This document shows, in pieces, positions 1 to 9,914 of a DNA stretch of 64,000 nucleotides; position 1 is the stretch's first letter, and each line of letters opens with the position of its first letter. Under the pieces are notes generated by a model. That model was not told where the DNA came from, made no database searches, and saw nothing but the letters and a program-made list of their open reading frames with translations. Location: NCBI RefSeq assembly GCF_030297155.1, contig NZ_AP028068.1, forward strand, positions 1,240,001-1,304,000, read 5' to 3'. The DNA is from Vibrio sp. FE10 (lineage in GTDB: Bacteria > Pseudomonadota > Gammaproteobacteria > Enterobacterales > Vibrionaceae). The position numbers and the translations under genes were made by a program.

Positions 1-2000
1 AGGCGATAAATATAACGATTACTGATAGTAACGGTTTTTCTGTCGACTACACCTCGGTTGTTTCAGGCAACTTGTGGAGCTTAAAAGACCAAGATTATTC
101 TGGCTTTGCGGAAGGGGAGTTGACCGTTGTCGCGAGTATTACAGATATAGCGGGTAATACTATTTCGTCCACTGACACCATTATTAAAGATACGCTAGTG
201 GAGATTGGAGTTGAGTTCTCTGGATCTGACGATGAGGTTTACAACCAAACAGAAGTCCTGAATGGTGTGTTGGTTGGTACTGTTGGCAATGTTGAAGACG
301 GTCAAACAATCTCTATTACCATCACCGATAGTGCAGGCACATCGTTAGACTATTCGACAACGGTTTCAGGCGGTACATGGACGCTGACTAATCAAGATTA
401 TTCTAGTTTTGCCGAAGGTGAATTAACGGTTGAAGCCAGTGTTACGGATATCGCAGGAAACACGGCGACCTCAGCGGATACAATATTAAAAGACACGCTG
501 GCGAACGTCAGTGTCAATTTCGATGGTTTTGGTGATGAGTATTACAACTCTGCCGAGGTCAGTAATGGCGCTTTAGTCGGCACGGTGACCAATGTTGAAG
601 ATGGCCAAGAAGTTTCAATCACAATCACCGATGTTGATGGCAAGTCAGAAAATTATACCGCTACGGTCACCGCTGGTGAATGGACATTAGTCGGTCAAGA
701 CTATTCCACTTTTGCTGAAGGCACTTTAACGGTAGAAGCAACGGTTACGGACGTTGCGGGCAATACTGCTACTTCTAGCGATACCATCGTCAAAGATACG
801 TTGGCGGATATCAGTGTCGATTTTGATGGTTTTGGTGATGAATATTACAACTCGGCCGAAGTGAGTAATGGCGCTTTGGTCGGAACGGTTACTAATGTTG
901 AAGATGGCCAAACCGTGTCAATCACCATTGCCGATGTTGATGGCAAGTCAGAAAATTATACCGCGATAGTTTCCGGTGGCGAATGGATTCTAATTGGTCA
1001 AGATTATTCAGCTTTCGCTGAAGGTACTTTAACAGTTGAAGCTACGGTTACGGACGTTGCAGGCAATACTGCAACTTCCAGCGACACCATCGTTAAAGAC
1101 ACGTTGGCGGACATCAGTGTCGATTTTGATGGTTTTGGTGATGAATATTACAACTCTGCCGAGGTCAATAATGGCGCTTTGGTTGGAACGGTTACTAATG
1201 TTGAAGATGGCCAAACAGTGTCAATCACCATTACCGATGTTGATGGCAAGTCAGAAAATTATACCGCGATAGTTTCCGGTGGCGAGTGGACTCTGATTGG
1301 TCAGGACTATTCGGGGTTTGCTGAAGGCACTTTAACGGTAGAAGCAACGGTTACGGACGTTGCGGGCAACACAGCGACTTCCAGTGACACAATAGTCAAA
1401 GACACGTTAGCGGACATCAGTGTCAATTTTGATGGTTTTGGTGATGAGTATTACAACTCCGCCGAGGTTAATAATGGCGCATTAGTTGGCACGGCGACCA
1501 ATGTTGAAGATGGTCAAGAAGTTACCATTATCATAACTGATGTTAATGGCAAATCAGAAAATTATACCGCTACGGTCACTGCTGGTGAATGGACATTAGT
1601 CGGTCAAGACTATTCCACTTTTGCTGAGGGGATTTTGACCGTAGAGGCTAGCGTTACGGATGTTGCGGGAAACACGGTCACTTCTAGCGACACCATAGTT
1701 AAAGATACGCTAGCCAGTATCACCGCAGAATTTGATGATGCAGATAACATACTCAACACTGAAGAAGTTCAATCTGTTCGTTTACAAGGTGTTGTTCAAA
1801 ATGTTGAAAATGGACAACCTATTACCGTCACAGTTACCGATAGCAATAATCAGTCTATAACGTTACAAACCGTAGTTATTGCAGGAGCTTGGAGCATCGA
1901 TGATGTCGATCTGTCTGCGTTTGCTGATGGCAATATTACGGTAGAGGCGGTTACCGTTGATATTGCGGGTAATGAAACGACGGGGACTGACAGCACAGGA
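1..2000 (+). repeat. Tandem 303-bp coding repeats in adhesin
   Basis: Units begin with the codons for KDTLA at nt 186, 489, 792, 1095, 1398 and 1701, an exact 303-bp period (101 codons). A partial unit precedes nt 186. Units starting at 489-1398 are nearly identical in protein sequence (GFGDEYYNSAEV, GALVGT, TNVEDGQ, GQDYS, FAEGTLTVEA, VTDVAGNTAT), while the unit at 1701 is diverged and closes the array. The true copy number is not visible because the array runs out of the window on the left. Confidence 0.95.
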
Positions 2001-5000
2001 CAAATTAATACCGTACCGCCTGTTATTGATATTGATACCTTGTCTGGTTTCAACATCTTGGATTTTCGTAGCGGCGATTTAACCACCATGCAAGGGACAA
2101 CCGATGTCTCCGAAGGCTTACCTGTTTACATCGAGATCAATGATGGTACTCAAACACTGACTTTTGTTGGAGTCGTGGATGCTTCAGGTGGCTGGCTAGT
2201 CGAGAATATTGATGTATCTAGCTTAGACCCATCTACTGAGTGGATTATAGATGCGAGAGTGGCCAATTCGATTGGCAATGAAGTCAGTGATGACATGCCA
2301 AGTATTATACTGCCAGGTTCAGTCTCATTTTCTGAAAGCACGGTCGGAATCTTCGGAGATCAGACCCAAGTTGCTGACATCAATATTCAGTTTGCTGACG
2401 AGTTTGCCTTTAGTGCAAACCAAGTCTCTGCCGAGGGTGTGACATCTCAAGGTCAATCTATCGCTATTGCATTAGAGTCTGACGGGCAAGTGCTCAAAGC
2501 AACACGAACCGATGGAACACTGGTTTTCGAAGCTAAGATTATTGGAGGCACCGTTGAGATCACCTTTTACCAAGCGGTTGACCAACAAGCTGGTGAAGAG
2601 TTACTTCAAACGGTGATCATTATCGAAGGTCTTCAGATTGATGACGATGGAACCACTGAGCTCGTTTTAGGCGAATTACCGATCACGATTCTAGATTCCG
2701 AACCTTTGCTGTTCGGCGAGTCTTACTCGATGGTTGAAGGTGAAACATCGTCAGGCAACGTTCTTAGCAATGACATTGACCTTGATACCGCTCTAACCAT
2801 TAGTAGCGTCGAAGTTGGTGGAGTCAGCAAGGACATTTCAGGTGCAACTCCTGCGGTGTTCAATACCGGGGATGGTGTATTGACCGTATTTGCCAATGGC
2901 CAGTGGACCTTTGAAGCAAATCGAAATCTAGATCATAACCAAGACCATACCGTTATCTTCAATTACGTTGCCGCTGACTCTAGTGGTGATTTTGGCTCTG
3001 CAACGGCGACCATTGATATCACTGATGGTGCAGCAGGACAGATATTGGATGATTCGAAAACGGTGACGGAAGTCGACGTTACCTCCGGTTCGCAAACCAT
3101 CAATGCTCAATTTACTATATTAGGTGGTTCGGATAACCCAGACCCAGATTCTATACAATTTAGCCCTGAGACTGTCGCGCAACTAGAAGCATTAGGTATT
3201 ACTTCGGGAGGCGACTCTACAGCACTTACTTATACTCTCAGCGCAGATGGTCTCATTATTACAGCTAAGCAAGGTGATGATGATGTGTTCTCGTTTTCAA
3301 TGACGACAACGGTCGACGGGAATAATGTACTTGCCGATATTGTATTAGTGATTGAACGCCCACTCGATCATGTTCTCACTAGTGATTTACTCACGATTCC
3401 GTTGAATATTATTGGTACAGATACTGATGGCACAGCTTTAGAAAACGGTCAAATATCATGGGTGATAGAGGACGGTAATGATCCGAGTTTGGTTCTTGAT
3501 TCAAATGTTTCAGTCAACGAGTCGGATTTAAGCAATGCTCCTGTCGGTGAAGTCAGTAGCACCGGAACCTTCAGTATCGGGATTGGCAGTGATTACTTAG
3601 ACAGTGTGTTCTTTGATCTAGCAGACCAACCTCAGCTCTTCAGCGGCGGTGAACAGATTTATTACACGGTTTCTGAGGATGGAACATTATTGACTGGCTA
3701 CGCAGGACCAGTAGTGGGTGGCGATGTTGCCTTTACTGTGAGTTTTGCCGCGCCCGTATCCGGTGATGTAGACAGCAGTGTGGATTATGTCTTCACTCTT
3801 TATAAAGGTTTAGATCAAACCAATGGTACGGATTCTCTTCCTTTTACTGTTACTGCTCGCGATTCAGATAATGATAAAACCAAACTAGACCTTAACATCT
3901 CTATTACTGACGGTGGTGAACCGTTTATTGGAAGTGGCACGGTTGAACTATCTGAAACACCTATCGCCAATACGACACCAGATGGCGTAAAACAAAGCGC
4001 AGTGGTCAATTTGGATATCACTGCATCGCATGATCCTATCGTTTATCTTGGTATTGATGTAACAAACGGTCAGGCGGTTTTAGATGGTGATGGGGAAGCC
4101 GTTACTCATAATGATGAAGCTTTAACTTGGAGAGACAATGGTGACGGCAGTTTCGATGCGATATTAAGTAATGGCGATGTCATTATGCAGATTCGTCTAC
4201 CTTCGGACTATTTCCTAGAAGCCAATGCCTCCGGTACAGTTGCCGTTGAGATTGATCTATATCGCTCTATTGACCATGGCACTGGGTTAAAAGATACCGA
4301 ATTGAATATACCGACAACAGTTGTCGTTATTGATTCAGACGGTTCGCGCTCCACTCAAGAGTCAGATATTAAAATATACGATGGTAAGGATCCTGCGTTC
4401 TCGATTGTAGGCAGCATATCTGTCGATGAAGATGGACTCATTGGTGATAACGAACAAACTGGGACTGAAGAGCCAAGCCCATCGATCGCTATTATCCAAG
4501 GCTCGGACGATATCGCATCAGTTTCAATCAACATCGATGCTTTTGATGCCCTTGGTTACAGCAGTGGCGGACGAGCGATATCCTTGCAAGACGTGAATGC
4601 CGATGGTTGGTATTACGCTCAAGATACGTCGGGTAACGATATCTTCCGAATTCGTTTTAACAACGACGGCACAACAGAGTTCAACCTATATGCACCGCTT
4701 GATCATGCCACGGGTGACGGTGAAAATAATCTTGCTGTGAATTTTGAATTGGTTGTCACTGATGCCGATGGTGATAGCTCAGATCCAGCCATTTACTCTG
4801 TCAACGTGACTGATGCAGTCCCTACTGCAAGAGACAGTTCCGTTGAAATGGTGGAAGGTGATAATCTTACCGGGCAGTTCTTAACAGAAGAGTTTGTAGG
4901 GGCAGACGGTGCGGAAATCATTAGCTTCACCTATCGAAACGTCACGTATACCTTTGATGATGTCGGTACTCCTATCACGATCAATCTTATCAACGACTAT

Positions 5001-8000
5001 GATAGTGGATCTACTTATGGTCAGTTTACTCTTTCACCTGATGGTAGCTATCAACTAACCACGAATCCCAATGTAACGACCAATCCTGCCGACCCTAAGA
5101 TCGTCGATGATATTGATTATTTGGTGCGAGATGCCGACGGCGATGAAGTGGTAAGTAATGCGGAGCTTGTATTAGACGATAACGAAGGCTTTATTCGTTA
5201 TGAAGATTCAGAAACCACAGAAGATAACGACGCCATTATTGTTGTGAGTGTTTCTACTGGAGACGTAGACCAAAGCGAAACCGTTACCGCTATTGAATTC
5301 TCAGAAGCCTCTCTGCAAGGAGGTAGCCTGTATTTGAATGGCGTATTGCTTCAAGTAGTTGATGGCAAGGTGACGCTTTCAGGTAATCAGTTAACGGCGA
5401 TTGATAGCCAGTTTACCGGCCCGAATGGTCAGTTGACGTATCGTCCTGCACTCCATGAATCGAATACGACCTCAACGGTTATTCTAGCGATCAACGCCAT
5501 CATTAGTACTGACACGGTTCCAAAAGAGCTGACCGCAAATGTCTCTGTTTCTGTTTTACCCGTAGCGGATGCCCCGGATTGGTCAGATTCTGTATTTACC
5601 TACCAATCCGTAGAAGATGATGCGGACCCAATTAAATTAGATATCACCGCTCAGTTAGTTGACCAAGATACATCTGAAGAATTGTCTTACACCATTAGTG
5701 GCATTCCAGATGGGCTGAATATCACCTTGAACGGAAACGCCGTTAAAGAAGGTAAAGAGTACACCCAGACCCAAATCGACAAAATGGAAATCAGAGCCGA
5801 TGAAAATCTCGCAGGTCGATTCGAGTTTGAGATTACAGCGATTGCAACCGAAGCGGGAAACACCTTCGCTGACCCCGCCGATAAAACGGCCGATATTGTT
5901 AATACAGTAGTTGTCGAGATTTCACCTGATGCTGATACTCCACATGTATCGGTTAAGGACTACAAAGGCTTAGAAGATGAAACCATCTTCCTCAAGAACG
6001 TGATTGATGGATCGCTAACGGATACCGACGGTTCTGAATCGTTAAGCTATCAAATCGAAGTGCAAGATGGTTGGTCTATCCAAGGCGGATTGTTTGACCT
6101 AATTGGCCCTAACACTTATTTAGTATCTGCGGAGGCCATCGAGAATGGTGTGGCTTATCTGCTACCAAAAGAAGACATCAGTTCGTTTACCGAAGATCTG
6201 TTTATTAAGGTTACGGCCGTGGCGACTGAATCGACCGTTGATTCATTAGATCCTATTAACGTGACCGCGCTTAGCGATACCAAAACCATCAATATTTTCC
6301 TCAAGGGTGTCGTCGATGAGCCTATTGTTGTGGATGGCGGCAATGCGCATTGGGAATATGACAGCGATACCAAAGTCATCAGCAACCAATCTGTTCTCAA
6401 TGAAGATGGTTTGATTCGTCTCGATTTTGTAGTCCAAACCTCAGATGACGATGTCTCAGAAGAGATTAATATACTCCTGACCAATATTCCTGACGGCACC
6501 TTGCTGGTGGATTCATTGGGTGAGCCTGTGTCGCTGACCATCGCCTACATTGACGATGTAACAGGCCCAGTATTCCAGGTTTCTAACGCCCAACTGAATG
6601 ATTTGTATCTCAAGCCAATTACTGATTTTAGTGGCGAGCTAGAGCTAACTGTTATTGCTATCTCGACAGAACCTGACGGTGATTCGGGCGAATTCCCGAT
6701 GACGTTGAAGGTAGAGTTAGCACCTGTTGTCGATCAAGAAGATGGTCAAACGGTGAGCACTCAAGGTATTGAAGATAGCCAAATTGGATTGAATCTTGAA
6801 CCATCTGTGAATCAAGATATTGATGGAAGTGAGTCTTTAACGGGATATGTGATTGATAGCCTTCCCGCTGACCTGACTCTTTATTTCGATGGCAGTGTTA
6901 TTGCCGTACCAGCTTCAGGGTTAGATTTAGAAAGTTTATTAGACTCTACGACGCCAACACTGTCCGAGCTTTTAAGTAGCGGAAGACTGTCAGTAACCGC
7001 TACTGAAGATTTGAGCGGTACATTTTCGATCCCAATTACTTACGAAGTTACCGACACTTCGCCGACAGGCGCGGCTGATGTAAAAGATATCTCGGGTTCA
7101 ATCAGTGTCACCGTTGATGCGAGGGTCGAGTCAGATACACGTTTAGAAAGTTCGGGTCAGCTGTACACTAGTGAGGACGGTTCTCCAGTCAATGTGTCTG
7201 ATGCCGTTACTTTTGTTGACGCTGATATGGATGGCTCAGAGTACTTAGATTATATCTTGATCGATGTGCCTGATGGTTATTCGCTGATTATCGATCACCC
7301 GAACGGAGCCGCTCAAGATGTTTCAGGAAACTGGATTATCTCTGCGAACGGTCTTACGAGTGACTCGATCCAAGAGTTGGCGCAAGAAATCTTGAGCGGT
7401 ATGACGATCTCCAGCCCAAGCGATACACCCGTTTTAGATATTGTGGTTCGTGCTCGTGTGATTGATGGTGAAGATTCGAAGTATATTGATACTTCATTCC
7501 AAATCCAGATTACTGGCCATGATGGCGGTGGCGGTACTTGTGACCCCGTTGGTCCACCAAGTCCCATTCAACCGGGTGGTGATATTAAGACGAATGAAGG
7601 TGAAGATATCGATTTAACGGGCTTGCTCAATACCGATGTCGCCAGTGACCCTGACAATACGATCTCTTTCTATATTCCTGCCGATTCTCTTCCTGAAGGC
7701 GTCGAGATTTCGGGTGATGGTGTTATTGCGGAATATGACGCGGCTGGCGAAGTGGTCGGTTACTCGATTACTGCCGATGGTCTCTCGAAACTGACGTTAA
7801 CCGGATTGGACGAAGACTTCGCTGGGTGTATTGATTTCACGATAGAGACGATTGAAACCTCACCGTGTAATGGTGAAACCGTAACGACAGCTCAAACCAT
7901 TAGTATTCAAGTACTGCCTGTTGTGGATGACATTACCGTTGCCACAGATTCCACAACAATCCAAGAAGACATTGCCACGGATCTTAATCTTGAGCTCGTT

Positions 8001-9881
8001 CTGGGTGATAGTGTTGAAGATGGCCAGTTAATCACGGGTGAAGGCAATAGTGCTACTGGTAAAGAGACCGTTAACTCTCTGACCATCACAGTATCAAATG
8101 GTGTGACACTATCGGAGAGTCCTGCTGATACTGGCTTGTTGGTTGATAACGGCAATGGTACTTGGACGGTAACGGATCCTAGCCGCTTGAGTGATGTGTT
8201 GGTAACACCACCAGAACATTACAGCGGCGAAATTACCTTAACAGTAACGGCAAATATTACCGATGAAGCGGATTGTGTCGTTGAAACGGATACGCAAGAT
8301 AAAACGACCGTAGTGACAATCACCGTTGAACCTGTTGCTGATGCGGCAAACTTGGTAACGCAAGATATTGTCGGCGACGAAGACAACTACATTTCACTGT
8401 CATCACTCAGCGCGGAGCTGATTGACCAAGATGGCTCTGAAAATATGTCCTTGGCATTGAAAGGCGTGCCTGAAGGTGCGGTTGTTGCGATAAAGGTCGG
8501 CGACAGCTACGAATTAGTTCCTAACAATGGCGTCGATGGCGGTACCTTTGATGGTAACCCTACTTACGAGTGGCAACTCGATCCAAGTCAGCTTGCTAAT
8601 CTCGTTATTATGCCGCCACGAGATTTCAGTGGTGATATGAATCTTGTTCTTGAGGCGATTACTCAAGAAATCGGCACCGCAGAAATCCGCTATACCGAAT
8701 CTGAATTTACCGTTGGTGTAAATCCTATTGGTGACAAGGTTGAGTTCTTCGACCTACCTGAACAACTGACGGGTAGTGAAGACGAAGGCATTGTTATTCC
8801 GCTTGATGCGAATAGCTTTGAGACTAATAGTGATGAGTTCTTATCAATTACCGTAACGGTGAATTCGACTTCGGATCCATCAGGTTTAGTTGGGCTAGAT
8901 CGAATTCGAATTGGATCAGAAACCAGTTCTTTCACCAATGTGGGTGGCATCATACAGGCGACGATCCTCGTTAAAGCAAGCTCTGTTGATGAGCTCGAAT
9001 TCTTTGCGGGCGATGCGTTTGGTAACCTCGATATTACGATTACAGGCCGAACGGTTGATCAAAATACCGTACTCGGAGAGTTAGTGGTCGACACGGGTGA
9101 CCCAAGCTCGCAAGACATGACGCTTATTATCACACCAGAACCTGACGCACCGTTACTAAGCGTCGAATACGCTTCAATTGTCGCAGAAGCGAGTGGCACG
9201 ATTCCTCTTGGTTTAGACCTTTCTCTTGTAAACCCTGCTGATTCAGAAGTGGGCTTCATTACAATTTATGATATTCCCGCAGGTTTGACGTTCTCACACG
9301 GCTCGATGGTCGATGGTCAATATGTGGTGGACTTGGCAGATGTACCGAATCTAGCGATTACGGGTGGCTATGATGGCGTTGACCCATTTGAACTCACCAT
9401 CGAACCTTCTGCTGAAATAGGCAACAACCAAGCGGTAGGATTACCTCAAACGGTATCGGTTGAATTTGTCGCGGAAGGGGACTCTACGATTACCGCGACA
9501 GATGATAATGACCTACTGATTGGCGGTGCGGGTTTTGATAAATTTGTGTTTGAATCATCAGGTTTAGGCAGTACAGAGGCGGCAAGTTTAGATGTGATTC
9601 AAGACTTCGATGCGTCGCCAAATACCGACGCCATTGACCTCTCTGGGATTCTTGGAAGCTTGGGAATTACGACGGGCTCGGGGGCCACACAATACCTAGA
9701 TTTAGAAGAATCTAGTAAGGGCGTGACGATTTCTATTAAACCTAATGGCGACGAAGACGTTCAACAAAACATCTTAATAGCCGATGTTACGTACGACGAT
9801 CTGTATCAAGGCGACAGTAGCAGTGCATTAGAAGCACAAATTTTACAAAAAATGATAGAAGACAATAATTTAACGCTGTAA
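1..9881 (+). CDS. Giant type I-secreted RTX-type adhesin, 5' end outside window
   Basis: Over 3,290 residues of a very large acidic surface adhesin (LapA/BapA type) are visible; the reading frame is open to the left edge, so the N-terminus is missing. In order: near-identical 101-residue Ig-like repeats (to about nt 2000); about five T1SS-143-type repeats with LY-x-LDH/LYRSIDH-like motifs (about nt 2310-4830); a long run of cadherin/BapA-like domains, each introduced by motifs such as PVADAPDW, PVVDQEDG and PEPDAPLL (about nt 5550-9450); a single RTX-like segment with DDNDLLIGGAGFDKFVFE; and a C-terminal type I secretion target of the VCA0849 subclass. The family is exported through an ABC/MFP/OMP channel and mediates attachment and biofilm formation. 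The exporter genes follow directly, 33 nt downstream of the stop, which supports this. Function as an adhesin is inference from architecture; the ligand is unknown. Confidence 0.93.
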   Translation, partial: AINITITDSNGFSVDYTSVVSGNLWSLKDQDYSGFAEGELTVVASITDIAGNTISSTDTIIKDTLVEIGVEFSGSDDEVYNQTEVLNGVLVGTVGNVEDGQTISITITDSAGTSLDYSTTVSGGTWTLTNQDYSSFAEGELTVEASVTDIAGNTATSADTILKDTLANVSVNFDGFGDEYYNSAEVSNGALVGTVTNVEDGQEVSITITDVDGKSENYTATVTAGEWTLVGQDYSTFAEGTLTVEATVTDVAGNTATSSDTIVKDTLADISVDFDGFGDEYYNSAEVSNGALVGTVTNVEDGQTVSITIADVDGKSENYTAIVSGGEWILIGQDYSAFAEGTLTVEATVTDVAGNTATSSDTIVKDTLADISVDFDGFGDEYYNSAEVNNGALVGTVTNVEDGQTVSITITDVDGKSENYTAIVSGGEWTLIGQDYSGFAEGTLTVEATVTDVAGNTATSSDTIVKDTLADISVNFDGFGDEYYNSAEVNNGALVGTATNVEDGQEVTIIITDVNGKSENYTATVTAGEWTLVGQDYSTFAEGILTVEASVTDVAGNTVTSSDTIVKDTLASITAEFDDADNILNTEEVQSVRLQGVVQNVENGQPITVTVTDSNNQSITLQTVVIAGAWSIDDVDLSAFADGNITVEAVTVDIAGNETTGTDSTGQINTVPPVIDIDTLSGFNILDFRSGDLTTMQGTTDVSEGLPVYIEINDGTQTLTFVGVVDASGGWLVENIDVSSLDPSTEWIIDARVANSIGNEVSDDMPSIILPGSVSFSESTVGIFGDQTQVADINIQFADEFAFSANQVSAEGVTSQGQSIAIALESDGQVLKATRTDGTLVFEAKIIGGTVEITFYQAVDQQAGEELLQTVIIIEGLQIDDDGTTELVLGELPITILDSEPLLFGESYSMVEGETSSGNVLSNDIDLDTALTISSVEVGGVSKDISGATPAVFNTGDGVLTVFANGQWTFEANRNLDHNQDHTVIFNYVAADSSGDFGSATATIDITDGAAGQILDDSKTVTEVDVTSGSQTINAQFTILGGSDNPDPDSIQFSPETVAQLEALGITSGGDSTALTYTLSADGLIITAKQGDDDVFSFSMTTTVDGNNVLADIVLVIERPLDHVLTSDLLTIPLNIIGTDTDGTALENGQISWVIEDGNDPSLVLDSNVSVNESDLSNAPVGEVSSTGTFSIGIGSDYLDSVFFDLADQPQLFSGGEQIYYTVSEDGTLLTGYAGPVVGGDVAFTVSFAAPVSGDVDSSVDYVFTLYKGLDQTNGTDSLPFTVTARDSDNDKTKLDLNISITDGGEPFIGSGTVELSETPIANTTPDGVKQSAVVNLDITASHDPIVYLGIDVTNGQAVLDGDGEAVTHNDEALTWRDNGDGSFDAILSNGDVIMQIRLPSDYFLEANASGTVAVEIDLYRSIDHGTGLKDTELNIPTTVVVIDSDGSRSTQESDIKIYDGKDPAFSIVGSISVDEDGLIGDNEQTGTEEPSPSIAIIQGSDDIASVSINIDAFDALGYSSGGRAISLQDVNADGWYYAQDTSGNDIFRIRFNNDGTTEFNLYAPLDHATGDGENNLAVNFELVVTDADGDSSDPAIYSVNVTDAVPTARDSSVEMVEGDNLTGQFLTEEFVGADGAEIISFTYRNVTYTFDDVGTPITINLINDYDSGSTYGQFTLSPDGSYQLTTNPNVTTNPADPKIVDDIDYLVRDADGDEVVSNAELVLDDNEGFIRYEDSETTEDNDAIIVVSVSTGDVDQSETVTAIEFSEASLQGGSLYLNGVLLQVVDGKVTLSGNQLTAIDSQFTGPNGQLTYRPALHESNTTSTVILAINAIISTDTVPKELTANVSVSVLPVADAPDWSDSVFTYQSVEDDADPIKLDITAQLVDQDTSEELSYTISGIPDGLNITLNGNAVKEGKEYTQTQIDKMEIRADENLAGRFEFEITAIATEAGNTFADPADKTADIVNTVVVEISPDADTPHVSVKDYKGLEDETIFLKNVIDGSLTDTDGSESLSYQIEVQDGWSIQGGLFDLIGPNTYLVSAEAIENGVAYLLPKEDISSFTEDLFIKVTAVATESTVDSLDPINVTALSDTKTINIFLKGVVDEPIVVDGGNAHWEYDSDTKVISNQSVLNEDGLIRLDFVVQTSDDDVSEEINILLTNIPDGTLLVDSLGEPVSLTIAYIDDVTGPVFQVSNAQLNDLYLKPITDFSGELELTVIAISTEPDGDSGEFPMTLKVELAPVVDQEDGQTVSTQGIEDSQIGLNLEPSVNQDIDGSESLTGYVIDSLPADLTLYFDGSVIAVPASGLDLESLLDSTTPTLSELLSSGRLSVTATEDLSGTFSIPITYEVTDTSPTGAADVKDISGSISVTVDARVESDTRLESSGQLYTSEDGSPVNVSDAVTFVDADMDGSEYLDYILIDVPDGYSLIIDHPNGAAQDVSGNWIISANGLTSDSIQELAQEILSGMTISSPSDTPVLDIVVRARVIDGEDSKYIDTSFQIQITGHDGGGGTCDPVGPPSPIQPGGDIKTNEGEDIDLTGLLNTDVASDPDNTISFYIPADSLPEGVEISGDGVIAEYDAAGEVVGYSITADGLSKLTLTGLDEDFAGCIDFTIETIETSPCNGETVTTAQTISIQVLPVVDDITVATDSTTIQEDIATDLNLELVLGDSVEDGQLITGEGNSATGKETVNSLTITVSNGVTLSESPADTGLLVDNGNGTWTVTDPSRLSDVLVTPPEHYSGEITLTVTANITDEADCVVETDTQDKTTVVTITVEPVADAANLVTQDIVGDEDNYISLSSLSAELIDQDGSENMSLALKGVPEGAVVAIKVGDSYELVPNNGVDGGTFDGNPTYEWQLDPSQLANLVIMPPRDFSGDMNLVLEAITQEIGTAEIRYTESEFTVGVNPIGDKVEFFDLPEQLTGSEDEGIVIPLDANSFETNSDEFLSITVTVNSTSDPSGLVGLDRIRIGSETSSFTNVGGIIQATILVKASSVDELEFFAGDAFGNLDITITGRTVDQNTVLGELVVDTGDPSSQDMTLIITPEPDAPLLSVEYASIVAEASGTIPLGLDLSLVNPADSEVGFITIYDIPAGLTFSHGSMVDGQYVVDLADVPNLAITGGYDGVDPFELTIEPSAEIGNNQAVGLPQTVSVEFVAEGDSTITATDDNDLLIGGAGFDKFVFESSGLGSTEAASLDVIQDFDASPNTDAIDLSGILGSLGITTGSGATQYLDLEESSKGVTISIKPNGDEDVQQNILIADVTYDDLYQGDSSSALEAQILQKMIEDNNLTL

Positions 9882-9914
9882 GTTAGATGTACAGTCTATA
9901 AAAGGAAGTTTAGA

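Noticed and set aside
726..1214. Minus-strand frames of 61 codons repeated every 303 bp in the adhesin
   Set aside because: They are shadows of the tandem repeats; they share the repeat period and have no ribosome binding site.
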